NCBI GenBank assembly: GCA_947683625.1
Contig: CANTUR010000039.1
Location: 5,394,001-5,458,000, forward strand
Direction: 5' to 3'
DNA from: Mallotus nudiflorus
Taxonomy: Eukaryota; Streptophyta; Magnoliopsida; Malpighiales; Euphorbiaceae
Length of the DNA stretch: 64,000 bases
Part shown: positions 1 through 11,093 of the stretch, piece by piece
Layout: the number at the start of each line of letters is the position of its first letter
How positions within the stretch are numbered: position 1 is the stretch's first letter
Program-made: the position numbers and the translations under genes
Notes under the pieces: generated by a model
Database searches by the model: none
The model's input: the letters and a program-made list of their open reading frames with translations, nothing else
What the model was told of the DNA's origin: nothing

Positions 1-245
1 AGCAATTTAGGTAATCCTAGGGGAAGTTATTAAGCCACTACATGAGTTGAGTCCAATGAAAAATGGTCAAGCAAGATGCTTTCCTTTAAGACTTAAGTTA
101 CAGGCCAAAGTTTGAGGGGCCCAGCATCCTTTGTAAACTCGAGAGAAGACTACCCATTAAGGACTTAGGTTACAGACTCTACGGACTCTAAGGGTGCATT
201 ACCCCTAAGGCCCCTTTTGTCGCCCGTTACAATACTCTGCCTATA
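1..245 (-). mobile_element. Tat/Ogre leader (5' UTR) fragment, cut by window edge
   Basis: On the minus strand this matches the leader that precedes gag at 38,690-38,945 and is a diverged relative (roughly 15% different) of the leaders at 5,738-6,269 and 33,931-34,460. Shared words such as a gggcccct block and ctaggggaagtta mark it. It is non-coding and has no primer site in the window. Confidence 0.75.
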
Positions 246-295
246 TTTGAGGGATTTGTAAAATGACATATACTAATTTAGCCACAAGTGTCAAT

Positions 296-1808
296 TTATA
301 AATGATTGGAAATGCAAAAATACACATACATATGAAGCTTTATGAGGAGAAAAGCTAAGAATCTGAACCATATCAAGGTATATGTGCTACTCAATGGGAA
401 TCTGCACCACAGGAGCCCAATATTATATAGACCTATTAAGTGGGGGAATAACGTCCATAATGGTACTCGAGGAAGTATCACCTCAAGTAGCTCCACTATG
501 CTGAGTATGCTTAACCTCCTGCTTAGTCCTCTCAATGTCACCCTTAGTCTCCTCCTCCATAGCAACATTAGTAGCATCTTCAACCTACAAAGAGAATAAA
601 TGCCATCCTCAGTGATGAAAGAGAATGAAGTAAGATAGTGATAAAGAGGAATGGTGATGGAAAGCATACCTTAATTGGATCTGTGGGAACCTGCTCTAAA
701 AGATTCTCTCAAATATACTCTTGATAGTGGTGAGAATGTCGAGCAGTGTCAAAGCATCATATCCCTCAAGAGCTACTTTAAGCTCAAGACTAATCAAGTT
801 ATAACTCCTCAACATGAAAGAGGGAATAGAAGAAGGAACACGCCTCTTAGAAGGTCCTATATGCCAATGATAAACATGCCTACCAAGATACCACATTTGG
901 AAACCATAACAAGGAAGCAAAATCCTCATAGTCTCAAGCCTCATAGCAATAGTCATGAAACTATATCGCTGGATGTCTTCAGCACCCACTAGCTAATTTG
1001 ATCTAACCTAAAAATTCATTCAAATAAATTTTATTTAACTTTTACAACTGATCAAATGCTAATAATTAAATTTATCTTACTAGGTCCCATTATAAAGAGT
1101 TCAACTGGTCCTGATAAGTCTGTAAGTCATACTTGACACTAGCAAGATGAGAAGAACCCCATCTTTACATCAATGGAAGACTCCTGTCAGAGCTAATGGC
1201 GCTAAAGCCTTGAATCACCCCAATATCAATGCCCCATATTTGAAAAGGAAAAGATAAGTTGAAATGAAAAGATGCTATAAAAGAGCAAAAAATAAAAAGG
1301 AGTAGAAGACACAAAGGAAGCATACATACAAAACATGTCAAAAGCCACACATCATCGCAACACCTCTACAGACAATATCCAGTCTATAGTAGAGATAGGC
1401 AAGAGTTGCAGATCCCCAATCGAAAGTAGCCACTCTAGCAAGATCCTAAAGGGGACCAAGAAGCATAATGGTAACCTCATGACCAGTCTCACAGAAAAGG
1501 GTAGTGCCTAGCGATATCAATACGAACCATCTCACCTTCTAAAGGATCTAGCAAGGTGTGGTAGTGGGTAATCTCCTAAAATCCTAAATAAGAGAAGAAA
1601 GAAGCACGTTATTCTGATTCTTCCTTGTCGAAACAAACCTGAGCAAGTTATGAACATAATAACTCCTGGCATCCTTAGGAAGAGTGCAGTAGTGGATATA
1701 AAAAAGAATAGGGGTACCCCCGAACAAGATCCTAGTGATAGCAGAAAAGCTCATAGGATAAATAATCAGCTCACCCACTCGCATGTATAAGGTGTGAGTA
1801 GTATCCAT
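296..1808 (-). pseudogene. Degenerate antisense ORF of a Tat-type element (Y)
   Basis: Broken reading frames follow one another on the minus strand at about 1,808-1,584, 1,350-1,165, 989-696 and 667-296, with frameshifts and stops. The element's 3' LTR, PPT and tandem repeats lie on the plus strand, so this frame is antisense and sits upstream of the 3' UTR. That is the position known for the extra antisense ORFs of plant Tat-lineage gypsy elements. A segment near 1,790-1,720 (around the residues THTLYMRVGELI) loosely resembles a plant mobile domain, but I cannot assign it firmly. The same frame occurs at 37,587-38,640 on the plus strand, where its first part has been deleted. Function unknown; certainly not intact. 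Confidence 0.5.
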
Positions 1809-2849
1809 CCACCTCTCGATAAGAGCAAAAAGTGAATAATGATCTGACCTACCTTGAGCTATCGATAGAGCAACAATGAAGTGTCAAAAGCTAGATGCCC
1901 AGATGTGTTGTACAACCTCTCTTGATAAATCATGAAAGAGTTCTCAAGCCAAGTGAAAGCAACCCAAGAATTTTAGTGGTTTATAAATAAAATTCAGAAA
2001 ATTATAAGATTACCTTCCTTACTAACTTATGATTTTTTTTATTTTCATTTCAATCTTTTAAAAAAAGAGTTCAGAAGACTAGATTTCTAATCAAAAATCC
2101 AGAATTCCAATTGGATTTCTAGATTTTTAATTGGAAATCCAAATTTTTGATCGAAAATCTAAAAATTTCAATTTAAAATTTAGATTTCTAACTGAATATT
2201 TATAAATCTAACTAAATTATATTTGTCCCTTAACAAGTTAAAACCAATTTTGCAAAATTTTGCTTTAAAATTAACAATTTCATGTAATTTTATCTAATTT
2301 GTATGAGAGATGTTCTATAATTACATGCATAAATATGTTAATGTATTAACCAGAATATAATTTTTTGTAGAATTAAAGACAGAAGAGAAATTTACTTCAT
2401 CTCTAGCCTATGAGCATCTGTGGAGGTGTAAGCAAGTCAAAATGAGCACCTCCTCTCTTTCATTGAACCCTAGACTCTTTTAAAGAAAATGTAGTTGAGA
2501 TATGACTAGATCTAATTGTCTAGAGTTGCTTCCACGTAGTCTGCATTGTGGGTGAGCCATAAGATCATATGGATCTCAAATTGGAGGTCATATGAGAAGA
2601 TAATTGAAGAACTAAGATTTGAAAATCAAGAGAAAGGAAAAGAAAAACAAAGAAAAGAAAAGGATGAGAAATGAAGAAATGGATCAATAAAATGCAAAGA
2701 GAGGTAAACATCCATTTTAGTCCCTTCACTTCATTTGCATTCAAGTCCAAAGCTTTTCTTGCAATTTAGTCCTAAATTACAAAGCTATATGATTTGATAA
2801 TTCCTTGAATTATTAAATTGTCAACATAAAAGAGATCAATGCTACATGA
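1809..2849. other. AT-rich 3' UTR of element Y
   Basis: No coding signal. Around 2,060-2,220 there are repeated short dyads built on attggaaatc / gattttcaat-type words, resembling the U3 dyads of the LTRs. Bases 1,511-2,774 (partly under the antisense relic) are present only in this arm. A minus-strand frame at 2,750-2,565 is low-complexity and not believed. Confidence 0.5.
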
Positions 2850-3565
2850 CTGAGTGTAGTGTATTCCTACCTAAACTATACGACTGAGTATAGTCAACGT
2901 TGTATGACTGATGCAATGTGTCATTTCAATTCAAACTATAACTCCAAGTGTAGTCGACATTGTATGACTGAGTGCAATGCATCATTTCAATTCAAACTTT
3001 ACAATTGAGTGTAGCCAACATTGTACGACTGAGTACAATGTGTTATTTCAATTCAGACTATACAATCAAGTGTAGTCGACATTGTACGATTGAGTACAAT
3101 GTGTCATTTCAATTCAGACTATACGATTGACTGTAGTCAACATTTTACAATAGAGTGCAATGTGTCATTTCAATTCAGACTATATGACCGAGTGTAGTTA
3201 ACATTATACAACCAAGTGCAATGTATCATTTCAATTTAGACTATACGACCAAGTGTAGTCGACATTGCACGATCGAGTATAATGTGTCATTTCAATTCAA
3301 ACTATACAACCGAGTGTAGTCAACATTGTATGACTAAGTGCAATGTGTCATTTCAATTCAAACTATATGACCGAGTGTGGTCGACATTGTATGACTAAAT
3401 GCAAAGTGTCATTTCAATTAAAACTATATGACCGAGTGTAGTCAACATTGTATGATCGAGTTCAATCTTTTAAATTTAGACTGTACAACTGAGTATAGTC
3501 AACATTATATACGATCAAGTATAATGTGATGTATCCTTCTAAATCAATGCTATATGTCTGAGTAT
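2850..3565 (+). repeat. 61-bp tandem repeat array (3' UTR minisatellite of Y)
   Basis: The anchor tcatttcaattca recurs at 2,921, 2,982, 3,043, 3,104, 3,165, 3,226, 3,287, 3,348 and 3,409, an exact 61-bp period, with partial units at both ends. Each unit holds two imperfect inverted repeats, ACTATA...TGTAGT and CATTGTAC...GTGCAATG, both around a cgacYgagt-type core. The array lies between the antisense ORF and the PPT, the hypervariable 3' UTR in which Tat elements are known to carry satellite-like repeats. Confidence 0.9.
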
Positions 3566-3744
3566 AGTGTTAACTCAGATGTTTTAGGATTATGCCTAGT
3601 GTTGTACAATAACATAAGCATTCATTGTGAACCAATGATCGTTTACAAGCATAAACCTCAAGGAGCATAGGTAAGTACCCAAACTTTTGTTCTTAAGAAA
3701 TTGTGTGTTTATTTGCTTTGCCACAATTTGTCAAGCAAACAATG

Positions 3745-3759
3745 ACAAAGGGGGGCAAC
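3745..3759 (+). other. Polypurine tract of element Y
   Basis: The purine run acaaaggggggcaac lies directly upstream of an LTR that begins TGTAAACAC. A PPT primes plus-strand DNA synthesis, and its place here marks the following repeat as a 3' LTR on the plus strand. Confidence 0.8.
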
Positions 3760-5737
3760 TGTAAACACTCAATTTCGGGATAATAAAATATGGTTATGAT
3801 AAAGGACTCTCATGATGAAAATGTTATAAGTAGGTCTTTAACACTTGAAGTTTGGAACCTCAAAAGTTTGAACACATTTTCAAAAAGTGTTTCATTGGTT
3901 TTTTTAAGGACTTAATTATAATACTTTTTAAGACCTAATTGAAAATTTTAATTTCATCCAGGAGTTTTTTTGTAATTAAAACTTGAAAAAAATCAAAATT
4001 ATAGAATTTTGATCATAATTCTATAATTCTTATCAGAAGTACATAATTTTAATCGGAATTATGTAATTTCGATCGAAATTATGTGTTTTCTATCTATTTT
4101 TTATTTTTTTATAGAATATAAAAATATTTTTTCTTGAGTTTTATTTGGTTAAAACTTTTCTTAAATTTATTTTTTGGATTCATCTAATTCTTTAGGAAAT
4201 AAAGTCCTTTTAAAATTGGAACTCTTCAGTCATAGAACTTAGGGTTTTAGGGTTTTTTCTCTATAAAAAGAGAGTTTAGGCTCCTAAAGGGACGGGGACT
4301 CAACATTCAATTCTCAATCCTAGGCACTCTTTTCTATAAAAAAAAACCCTTGGTGATTTATTCGTTTGGATTTTTTTTAGAAGAAGAATAACAAGTTTTG
4401 AAGGCTTACTAAAAAATAATAGTGATCATACTAGTCTGAGCAGTAATTTATTCAGTATCCATAAAGCATTATCTTCTCTCTACTTTCTTTTATTCTTCTT
4501 TTTTTTTATTGAATTTTTATTATAATCTAATTCACTAATCATTATTTTATCCCTTTGTGATGGTGATTATGGAGGAGATTACATGATGATCATACTTTAA
4601 GAACCAAATCCATAGAGGCCATGGAATGCCATGGATGTAGCCTTATAGCTAAATACATTTTTTAAGTTTTTATTTAGTTATTTATCATTATTTTAATTTA
4701 TTTATTTATTTATTTTTAGGATTGTAGTAATGTTTCTTTCTTTATTATTCTCAATAGTTTGTTGTAATAGCCCCAATAATGGGAATAATAAAATTTGGTG
4801 TGTGTGCTTATGTGTTTTATTTTAAGCAATTGGTTAGTAAAATTAGGGTTTTCATTCAAAAATTAATTAATGGCTATAGAAATCATTAGGTAGTTTAATT
4901 AAAACTGAATTAGATTTAAGTGGATGGAATTAGGGTTGCCTATTAATTGTTTTGTTTTATTTGTTTATGGCCACTTTAATTAAATTAGGGTTTTAGAATA
5001 AGTTAAATTAATTGTTTGATCTTTTATTTGTTTGTTTTGATTTTTTTTTTAGGCTTGTTTGCTTATGTTTCTGTGTTTTAGGCCCTAAGCCCACAATAGG
5101 CTTTAACCCATTTAAATTTAGGTTTTTTTAGGTTTAATTAATTAAAATGCATTTAATGCCCATAATTAATTAGATTTAGAGTATAAATAACTTAAGCCCA
5201 TTTAGTTAAATTAGATATAGGCCTACTTAATTTAATTAATTTAGACTTAGCCATTTAATTTAAGCCTTTTCCATAATTTGTAAACTTAATATCACTTATA
5301 AATTAAAACATGTAGATTTAGCCCATTTAATTAAAATCAATATAGATTAGACTAACCAAGGGATTGTGATGAATGCATTATTTACTTGTATATTTCATGA
5401 CTAGTTTTCCTGGAGTTGATTTTTTTTTTAAGGGTTTATATGAAATTGCATGTAAATATAGGATAAAATAGTAATTCATAAAGTAATTCTAAAAGAACAG
5501 AAGACTGAAAGAAGCTAGTATTTCATACTTAGAATCTCCTAGTTGTGGTGCTAGCTTTCTTTTAGGAAATTGAGTACCACCATTTTTTTATTTATCCCAG
5601 TTATTACCTTGGGTGGTGACTCCTCATCTCCATGCCATGTCATTGTGATAGTGGTTAGTGTGTTCTTTAGAGCCCTAAGCTCAAATAGTGTCATGATTGC
5701 TAATATCTTAGGTGTGTGCTAAACCCCACCGTCTACA
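3760..5737 (+). repeat. Tat-type LTR (LTR-A), 3' LTR of element Y
   Basis: It begins TGTAAACACTC next to the PPT and ends ...CGTCTACA, about 1,978 bp. Related copies lie at 6,283-8,495, 31,701-33,916, 34,461-36,442, 39,830-41,869, 51,683-53,845 and the split copy within 51,633-55,990. A TATA box (tataaaaa) lies at 4,262-4,269. U3 holds dyads of the aattNcgatcgNaatt type at about 4,005-4,090. The flanking catac is the presumed target site; its partner was not found. Confidence 0.85.
4262..4269 (+). promoter_or_regulatory. TATA box in LTR-A of element Y
   Basis: The sequence tataaaaa lies in U3 about 500 bp into the LTR and is followed by a short GC-richer stretch. Equivalent boxes exist in the sister LTRs, for example tataaaaa at 32,182-32,189 and tataaaa at about 54,324 on the plus strand. 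Confidence 0.6.
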
Positions 5738-6269
5738 CATACTAATTCTCTTAAAGTAGTAAAGCATAGAAACAATATTTCTAGGCGTAAAAGCATAGTC
5801 TAATCTTTATTAGTCTTGATGGGCTTCTAAAGTATGGACTTGGGCTTTTATAAATAGAAATACCTTATGACAACATTCATAAGCAATTTGGGTAATCCTA
5901 GGGGAAGTTACCAAGCCACTACATTAGCTGAGTTTGGTGAAAAAAGGTTAAGGTTCCCTTAGCAAGATGCCCTCCTTTAAGACTTGAGTTACAGGCCAAG
6001 GTTAGAGGGGCCCAGTATCCTTTGCAAACTCAAGCGAAGACTACCCCCCCTTTTGAACTTGGGTTATTGACTCTGATCAGATGAGCATGGTAATCTCTCT
6101 TGAACCAAGTTAAGGCTAAGAGTGATGGTTAGCCAATTTACAATCCCATGAAACTAGTGGAATCATGGAACCATAAACTAATGCCATCAGTTAATAGGGA
6201 CATGTAGAATAAATGTAAGAATAAAATAATTTTAAAGAACAAAAGTAGAATCAGTATCTCTTATCTGCA
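5738..6269 (-). mobile_element. Leader of element X, ending at the Y insertion
   Basis: Minus-strand 5' leader that follows the primer site of the LTR at 6,283-8,495. It stops exactly where the Y LTR begins. Non-coding. It is a counterpart of 33,931-34,460 in the right arm and a diverged relative of the leader at 38,690-39,100. Confidence 0.75.
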
Positions 6270-6282
6270 GTGGAGTTGCTAC
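6270..6282 (-). other. Degenerate primer-binding site of element X
   Basis: On the minus strand it reads tagcaactccact just after the LTR end. The right-arm copy still reads tggcgactccact, the arginine-tRNA-type site typical of Ogre/Tat elements, so this copy has mutated. Confidence 0.7.
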
Positions 6283-8495
6283 TGTAAACAGCAGGGTTTA
6301 GTGTGTGCCCAAGATTTTAGCAATTGCAACATTGTTTGAGCTCAGGGCTTTAGAGAACACACTAACCGTTGTCACAAAGTCATGGTGTGGAGATGAGGAG
6401 TTACCACCTAGGGTAATAACTAGGACAAATCAAAAGTGGTGGTACTCGATTCTCTAAAAGAAAGCCAACACTACAACTAAAAGATTCTCGGTACAAAATA
6501 CCAACTTCTTTTAGTCTTGTGTTCATTTAGAATTACTTTGTGATTTACCATTTTATCCTCTATTTACATGCAATTTCATATAAACCCTTATTTAAACAAT
6601 TAACTCTAGGCAAACTAGTCATGAAAAGTACATGTAAACAATGCATTCATTTAAATTCATAATCCCTAAGTTAGTCTAATCTATATTAGTTTTAATTAAA
6701 TGGGCTAAATCTACATGTTTAAATTTACAAGTAAGCCTAAAGACTAATGAGCCTAATTCCTATTTAATTTTAATTAAAGTCAACCTAAGTTTATTTATTT
6801 TAATTCTAAAATGGGCCTAAATCTACAAATTATAAAGCATTTAAATTAGTGGGCCTAGTTTTACATATTTTGATTCTAAGGTGATCTTAAGTCTGCAAGT
6901 TATGGAAAAGGCTTAAATTTAATGGGTTAAGTCTATTAAATTAAATTAAACTAAGTGAGCCTATATTTAAATTAACTAAATTGGCCTAAGTTATCCCTAC
7001 CTTAAATCTAATTAATTATAGGCCTAAAGATGCATTTTTATTAAACTAACTTTAAAAAAACCTAAATTTATTTAAATGGGTTAGAGTCTGATTTTGGCAT
7101 AGGGCCTAAAATACATAAAAATAAATAAACAAGCCCAAAAACATTAAAAAAAATACCAAAACAATCAATTAAACTAATTCTAAAAAAAAACCCTAATTTA
7201 ATTAAATTAACTTTAAGCAACAAATTAATAAATAAAATAATTAACAAGCTACCCTAATTCCATCATCTTAAATCTAATTTAATTTAAGTTAAGAACCCTA
7301 ATTATCTTTATAGCCATCAATTTTAATTAATCACCCAATTAAAACCCTAATTTTACTAACCAATTAATTAAAATAAAACATACAATCACACACATGATTT
7401 AATTATTCCCACTATTAGGGCTATTACCATGATCTACTAAAAATAATAAAAAAATAAAGATTAATACAATCCAAAAAAAACATGCAAAAATAAAATAATC
7501 AAAACAATAATAAACATCTAAATAAAAAAAACCTAGAAACTATAGTTAGATACAAAGTTCAATCCATGGCATTCCATGGACCTTCGTGGATTTTATTCTC
7601 TAAGTAAGATCATCGTGTAATCCCCTTCATAATCACCAACACAAAAGAATAAACAATGATTAGTAACTAAAATAACAATAAAAATTTAATAAAATTAAAA
7701 TATAATAAAACCAAAATAATAAAATAAGAAATAAAAGAAGGTAGGAAAGAAGATGATGATTATAGATGCATTATGGGCTTGCCTCTTAGACTGGCAAAAA
7801 TCACCGTTGTTTGTCAAGTAGGTCTTCAATATTTTTTATTTTCGTTTCAAAAGCCTATTTCTCCTTACTCAAAAATAAATAAATCATAGAGAAATATTTT
7901 TTGTGTACTGCCTAGGAACAAAAAGAAAAGCCTATAAAAGTGCAGGAAAAAGAGAGAGCTAAGAGAGAGGCCAGCCAGAGAGATCCTCTCTATGAGAGCT
8001 TAAGATGGGTTTTTATAGAAAAACCCTAGCTAAAAGCTTATCCTATTATGACTTGCTTTTCTTAGAGTTTTGATTTTAAAAGGACTTTATTTTTCTAAGA
8101 ATTCAAATAAATATTATTTGACCAGTCAAAATTCAGGAAACCAAATTTTATTTGCTGGAAAAATAAATTAAAATTATAATAGATGGAACATGTCTAATTT
8201 TGACCAGAATTGTGTAATTTTGATCGAATTTGAAAAATTCCAATTGAATTACAGAATTATGATCTTTTTTTAACTTTTAATTATAAAAAGACCCCCGAAA
8301 GAATTTAGACTTTTCAATTAGGTCCTAAAATATTGCAATTATGTCCCTAAATAACCAATTAAACTCTTTTTTTTTAAATGCTTTCAAACATTTGAGGTTT
8401 CAAACATTAAGTGTTGAAGACCTATTTATAACTTTTTTATCATTGGAGTCCTTTGTTGCATCCACGCTTCATTATCTCGAAATTGGGTGCTTATA
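6283..8495 (-). repeat. Tat-type LTR (LTR-A), 5' LTR of element X
   Basis: About 2,213 bp. On the minus strand it starts TATAAGCACCC (TG changed to TA) and ends ...TGTTTACA, followed at once by a primer site and leader, so it is a 5' LTR. A TATA box lies on the minus strand at about 8,011-8,018. It faces the Y LTR in the opposite orientation across 545 bp. Confidence 0.85.
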
Positions 8496-9221
8496 CTTCC
8501 CCGAAGAATATGGACATGATAATAAATATAAACTTTTAATTTATTCTCAATGATAAAAATATAAAATGCATCATGAGAAAATAAATGCTTGTCAATGTGA
8601 AGGAAATAATTTCAAGCATATATGCATACAATGCATCACAAAAATAATACATATTAGAAGACCTCACACATGATCATATAGAGCTTAGCTAGCTAATTGG
8701 TCATGTGACACTTAGCATATAACAAACATAAATATAAAGTACAAATATTACATGGCTTCTTCTCCCCTAATGCTAAAAAAAATGGAGAAAATAAAAGATC
8801 ATGAACTAAAACAATGAAAAATAAAGATACACAAAATCTTTGTGAAATAATATGGCATATTTTAAATAATTTTCTCTTCCCTTATCATAAATAAAAAATA
8901 AAAAAATGTGATATTAAGGACACACTATCATATATAAAAAAATTTCTTCTAATTTTAATGCAACAATACTCAAATAAACTTAAATGTTTCTCCCCAATTG
9001 TGGAAAAATAAAAATAATGAATACTAGAGAAATTTATTTTTTAAATAAAGGAAAATTTCATTAATAATTAAAATGCATTCAATACAAAAATAAAATATTG
9101 AAAATAAACTAAACATAAAAAATCATAAAATGAGCCTAAAAACTAACAGTTGGAGGCTCATATACAAAAAATAAACCAAACATATACTAAAAATAAAATT
9201 AAAGATAAGTACATATGAGGT
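8496..9221 (-). other. 3' region of the SIRE-like copia element with PPT-like runs
   Basis: AT-rich and non-coding. On the minus strand there are two purine runs of the tggggagaa type: at about 8,989-9,004 and at about 8,757-8,772. Such runs precede the 3' LTR in SIRE-like elements. No copy of the 5' LTR (14,362-15,442) follows, so the 3' LTR is missing at the junction with element X. Confidence 0.5.
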
Positions 9222-10435
9222 CTAATCTTGAGGAGGGGATGAAGGAGGAGGAGGATAGGTGCAAGTGTAGCCTTATTGCTCATAAATATAATGGACATCA
9301 TGTTGAAGATGAGCAATGTTGCCATCGATTTGATTGAAATGCACATTAAAATTGGATTCAACTTTTTCAACGCGGGAATTAAAGTTGAGAGGTTCATCAT
9401 CTTAAGCTCAAGCACCTTGAATTAATGTATCTTCACTCCTTTTCTTTTCCTTAGGGAGACAACATGAGGTTGAGGTTTTTGTTCTTCTTCCCTAAGGTCT
9501 TGACTTTCATGCTCTTCCAATTCATGAAATATAGCTTTAATATTTTCACTAGCTCCAAGGTCATGCTTCCAAATCCAAACTCCATTAATAGAGGTGAATT
9601 GTTTGGAATTTATAATGAAATATACATCAAGAAGCATGGGTTTGGTAGAGGGTAGATAGTCAATATTAATATTATAGAATTTAGCTAACTTTGTGACAAT
9701 TCTACTAATATAAATTGCACCAATGTTACTATAACTAATTAGCCAAATTCTCCATTGTAAAAATCTTTCTAAAGCAATATTCTCATTATGATGAAGACAA
9801 TATAGAATAAAAAGGTCATTAAAAGAAAGGGCTTCATTTGAAACAGATTTACCATTAATAGAGTAGGTAATGAAACGATGAGCATACTAAAGTTCTTTGG
9901 ATTTAATATATGAGGCTTTAGTATGTTTAGCAGAGAATTAAGGAGCATTAGAGCTTTGATTTCATCCCAATATGAAGAGGCAAGCTAACGAGGGTTAACT
10001 TGAATGTGTCCCTCTTAAGAAAAGCCAAAAAGAGTATCAAACTCTTAATAAGTCATGAAATGATCTCTCCCTCCCAATTTGAATCTCATGGAGAAGTGGA
10101 GAAGTAATGATTATCATCATTAAATTTAATGGAATGAAGAGTATATGAAGAAAGAAACTCAATAATGAGAGAAGGATAGGATGGAAAAGGTGAGAAAGTA
10201 AAATCATATATCCCACTTTTGAGAAGAAGATCTTTTACTTCATCATAGCAACCAATTACCTTGAGAGTAGGTTCATCCATGAATCTTGATGGAATGAAAG
10301 GTCTTTTTTGAAATTGAGACATTATTTTCTTGATTTCTTAAGTAAAGTATGAGAATGTGCTGTCTTATGTTTATCCTTTTGAGAGGGAGGAGCTTGAGAA
10401 GATGTAGGAACCTTGCTTAGTTTGTTTGGAGCCAT
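9222..10435 (-). pseudogene. Post-pol ORF, ATHILA ORF-1/plant-transposon-protein-like
   Basis: It starts with MAPNKLSKVP at 10,435 and has a basic N-terminus. A frame change at about 10,322 leads into a globular region with SRFMDEPTL and a conserved-looking GCYDEVKDLLL. Later come a Lys/Arg-rich patch (about 9,425), a short coiled-coil-like stretch and a proline-rich tail ending at 9,222. The pattern of segments recalls the ATHILA ORF-1 and 'putative plant transposon protein' families; this is recognition by eye. It lies downstream of a copia pol on the same strand, where SIRE elements carry their env-like ORF. Stops and frameshifts make it non-functional. The right-arm copy is 29,769-30,975. 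Confidence 0.55.
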
Positions 10436-10519
10436 TAAAAGAGAAAAGAAGAATATTTGAAGAATTTATAGAGAAAAGAAAAACTTGATTAAGATGGAAA
10501 ATTTAAAAGAAATAGAGTG

Positions 10520-10830
10520 GTATTTATAGGCAAGATATTAGGGTTGGAAATAGCATAAAATTTGAACTTGAACAAAATAGGAACCTCAAAAATTGTTCCT
10601 GATTTTGATTAGAAAGTCAAAGGTTAAAAGGATTTTAAAATCCTAATGCTATCAGGAGACATGTCCTGGTTAGGACATGCTCCCATCCCGATCGGGATTT
10701 GATGTCCCGAGTGATATCCGAATTGGGATATCTATTCTGGATAATTTCTATGTAAAAACATAAAATTTATAGATCTTGTTCCGATCAGGACATGATCTGG
10801 TCCCGGGTGGGACTAAAGTTCTATCAAGAA
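10520..10830 (-). promoter_or_regulatory. Possible internal promoter of the post-pol ORF
   Basis: On the minus strand a cluster of dyads of the tcccgatcggga / gtcctggttaggac type at 10,665-10,810 is followed by a TATA-like ctataaata at 10,521-10,529, about 90 bp before the ORF start. Similar dyads occur in the copia LTR of the same element. Role inferred only. Confidence 0.4.
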
Positions 10831-11093
10831 AAAGTTTGCAAATTGTTTGCAATTAAGTCCAAAATTCCTTACAATTAAGTCCTTATGAATTTAATTGCTA
10901 TTATTTGGTTTAGAAAAGTTATATGAGTATTTGAAAAGAAATCATTTAAGGATATATTTTGCTAAAATTAAAATAATTATTTTAATGAATTAATTATTAA
11001 TTTTGAAAAATAGAAAGAATTAAAAGAAAAATATACTGAACAAGTGTCATATACCAAAAGTAATCATAAAGAAAACTCAAAAGACTTTCAAAA

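Noticed and set aside
2850..3565. CRISPR-like regular repeats
   Set aside because: Plant retrotransposon context, contiguous 61-bp units without unique spacers; a tandem minisatellite.
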